In this document: positions 62,246 to 64,000 of the stretch, piece by piece
How the letters are laid out: each line of letters begins with the position of its first letter
Position numbering within the stretch: the stretch's first letter is position 1
Source of the DNA: Trinickia terrae
GTDB lineage: Bacteria; Pseudomonadota; Gammaproteobacteria; Burkholderiales; Burkholderiaceae
Direction: 5' to 3'
Assembly (NCBI RefSeq): GCF_005144415.1
Contig: NZ_SWJE01000003.1
Span: forward strand, 424,513-488,512
Length of the DNA stretch: 64,000 bases
The notes under the pieces: model-generated
The model's input: the letters and a program-made list of their open reading frames with translations, nothing else
The model's database searches: none
Told to the model about the DNA's origin: nothing
Position numbers and translations under genes: made by a program

Positions 62246-63838
62246 ATGTCGGGTGATCGAGAATCGGGCAAGGACATCACGCTACAGGGCAGTGCGATCA
62301 GTTTGGACAAGGGCGAGGCGAACCTGATCGCGGCGGGGGATGTGAACATCGGCGCGGCGAGCGAAACGCATGCGCTGAAGATGGACGAGACGCACAGCCA
62401 TACGGGCGTGGCGAGCGGGTTGGATCAGACGGCGACGTATGCGCAAGGCGGCTTGATTTCAGCGGATGGGGTGAATCTCATCAGCGGGCGGGATATCAAC
62501 GTTGTGGGCAGCACGATCGTGGGCACGAACGACGTGAATCTGGCTGCGGCGGGCAACGTGACGATCACGACCTCGCAGGACACGATGCGCTCGTCGGACT
62601 ACTACGAGAAGAAGGAAAGCGGCTTCGGCACGGGCGGCGGAATCGGCATTTCAGTGGGCAGCAAGACGCAAACCGACACGGCCCACACCACGGAAGTGGC
62701 AAACACCGGCAGCACGCTGGGCTCGCTGAACGGCAGTCTGAACATCACCGCGGGCAAGGATCTACATGTCACGGGGAGTGATCTGCTTGCCGGGCAAAAC
62801 GTCACGGGCACCGGGGCGAATGTGACGATCGACTCGGGCGTCGATACACGGCACCACGACGAGACGCACGAGGTCAAACAGAGCGGCTTTACGCTTGCGG
62901 TGAAGGCGCCGGTGATTGACGCGGTGTCCAATACGGTGAATCAAGCGCGCGCGGCGAGCCGCAGCCAGGATGACCGAGCCGCAGCCCTGCATGGGATGGC
63001 GGCGGCCAGTAGTGCGATTGATGCAGTGGGTGCGGCGGGCAAGGCGCTGGCGCAGCCGGAAGCGAAGCTTGAACTGAGCTACGGCAGTAGCCATAGCAAG
63101 AACACGTTCGCGGAGGATAGCGTGACGAACCGGGGTACGAAGGTGAGCGCAGGCGGCACGGCGGCGTTCGTGGCCACGGGCAACGGCACGGCGGGAAGCG
63201 GTAATGTGACGATTGCGGGCTCGAATGTCAGCGCCAACGATGTGATTCTGGCGGCGAACAATCAGATCAACATTGTCAATACGACCGATACGGATTCGAC
63301 GCGTAGCACGCAAGAGTCGAAGAGCGCGAGCGTGGGGGTGTCGATAGGCACGCAGGGCATTGGGGTTTCGGCGGCGATGGCTAAGGCGCATGGCGACGGC
63401 AACAGCGATCTGGCGACGAAGAACAACAGCCATGTGAACGCGGCGAACACGGTGACGATTCTGTCGGGTGGCGATACGAACCTCATTGGCTCGAATGTGA
63501 GCGGCAAGCAGGTGAATGCGGATATCGGCGGCAACCTGAATATCGCCAGCGTGCAGGACACGCTAAGGAGCGCGGCGCATCAGGAGAGCATGGGCGGAGG
63601 CTTTAACGTGAGCCAAGGCGGGGGCAGTGCAAGCTTTAGCGCCTCGCATGGCGATGCGAATGGCTCATACGCTGGGGTCAATGAGCAAGCGGGAATTCAA
63701 GCTGGGGAGGGCGGGTTCAGTCTGAACGTGAAGGGCAATACGGATCTGAAGGGGGCGGTGATCGGGAGCGATGCGGAGGCGTCGAAGAATGTGCTCAATA
63801 CGGGGACCCTCACGTTCTCGGAGATTCAGAATCACTCG
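62246..63838 (+). pseudogene. Truncated second haemagglutinin copy
   Basis: From about 62262 the sequence matches the interior of the large exoprotein gene starting near 58585: 'SGKDITLQGSAISLDKGEAN', 'LKMDETHSHTGVASGLDQTA', 'DINVVGSTIVGTNDVNLAAA', 'LHVTGSDLLAGQNVTGTGAN' and on to 'NTGTLTFSEIQNHS'. Signal peptide, TPS domain and C-terminus are all missing. A chance ATG (62246) precedes it without a Shine-Dalgarno. The frame is open throughout and happens to run in phase into the lipoprotein gene at 63908. It is a recombination remnant, not likely to be exported. Confidence 0.85.
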
Positions 63839-63908
63839 AGCGCTGTTTCCGGAAGCGGGGGCGTATATCGACTTCCTGATGAAAAACGTCAAAAAGGAGT
63901 CCAACTGA
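63839..63908 (+). pseudogene. 3' end of a DUF4810-type gene, rest lost
   Basis: After the haemagglutinin homology stops (about 63838), a different frame reads 'LFPEAGAYIDFLMKNVKKES' plus N and TGA (63906-63908), the usual C-terminus of DUF4810 lipoproteins. Everything upstream of these 21 codons is gone. DUF4810 genes normally stand before DUF799 and after a CsgG-like gene, so recombination with the haemagglutinin copy has cut this operon. Confidence 0.65.
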
Positions 63909-64000
63909 TGGCCAAGCGCTTTCTGAAACTGTTTGCCGCCGCTGGCCTGGTTGCCTTGATGGCCGGTTGCACGGCGCCGGTCAGGAACGTGGATTACTCG
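63908..64000 (+). CDS. DUF799 (GNA1162-like) lipoprotein, N-terminal part
   Basis: ATG 63908 overlaps the preceding TGA and has AAAAAGGAG upstream. The 31 visible residues are a lipoprotein signal ('MAKRFLKLFAAAGLVALMAG' then C) and 'TAPVRNVDYS'. This is how GNA1162/DUF799 lipoproteins begin, to my recollection. These proteins resemble TolB N-domains and occur with CsgG-like and DUF4810 proteins. The gene runs off the window. Confidence 0.7.
   Translation, partial: MAKRFLKLFAAAGLVALMAGCTAPVRNVDYS

Noticed and set aside
1..64000. tRNA, rRNA, riboswitch or replication origin
   Set aside because: Intergenic regions were read for cloverleaf ends, conserved riboswitch cores and iterons; none was recognised.

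Overview
The window is GC-rich DNA from a Gram-negative betaproteobacterium, most likely Burkholderiaceae (Burkholderia, Paraburkholderia or a close relative). The evidence is a Burkholderia-type trimeric porin, a TAXI TRAP-type binding protein with a C-terminal membrane segment, a VgrG of the Burkholderia type, SymE-like genes with conserved leaders, and a Wza/Wzc exopolysaccharide (EPS) locus. The species cannot be named from sequence alone.

Layout. Positions 1-13300 are mostly chromosomal housekeeping or accessory metabolism: the end of a class V aminotransferase, a cupin protein, a YhhS-type MFS exporter, an xdhABC purine-oxidation operon (XdhC lacks its usual N-terminal domain), a BON-domain protein, a TAXI binding protein, a DsbA/HCCA-isomerase-like protein, a LysR regulator, a GlxA-like AraC regulator and galU. 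Positions 13600-21850 hold type VI secretion (T6SS) accessory genes in decay. There is a VgrG whose C-terminal extension is cut off by an in-frame TAA, a frameshifted lysozyme-type effector, an LprI-like candidate immunity protein, a twice-frameshifted HExxH metallopeptidase effector and a candidate immunity gene with a GTG start. Two related leader sequences in opposite orientation lie among them. A GDP-mannose hydrolase (gmm) and two GH39-like glycosidases sit between these modules.

Positions 25372-52230 are an EPS locus resembling colanic acid or cepacian loci. It holds a GlxA-like regulator, manC, a WcaJ-type priming transferase, wza, wzc, gmd, fcl, five glycosyltransferases (one WcaI-like), a WcaF-like acetyltransferase, a GMC oxidoreductase, a Wzy-type polymerase, an OafA-like acyltransferase and a Wzx-type flippase. 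GalU, Gmm, ManC, Gmd and Fcl would supply or tune UDP-glucose, GDP-mannose and GDP-L-fucose. No phosphomannomutase (manB) and no Wzb phosphatase are present. Two foreign modules interrupt the locus: a three-gene, translationally coupled cassette (39278-40469) whose central gene shares an N-terminal domain with the metallopeptidase effector, and a SymE-like toxin gene with a 42-bp minisatellite enclosed by 235-bp inverted repeats (42667-44046).

Positions 52698-64000 hold a porin, then a 2485-residue filamentous-haemagglutinin/CdiA-type two-partner exoprotein with no TpsB partner in view. A 44-residue membrane protein follows and may be its immunity protein. Next come a second SymE-like gene broken at a C10 tract and a truncated second haemagglutinin copy. 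That copy has been recombined into the 3' end of a DUF4810-type gene, next to the start of a DUF799 (GNA1162-type) lipoprotein gene.

The most novel material is the shared N-terminal domain with variable C-termini (20396 and 39394), the conserved leader and trailer around exchangeable T6SS cassettes, and the paired SymE modules with a conserved leader.
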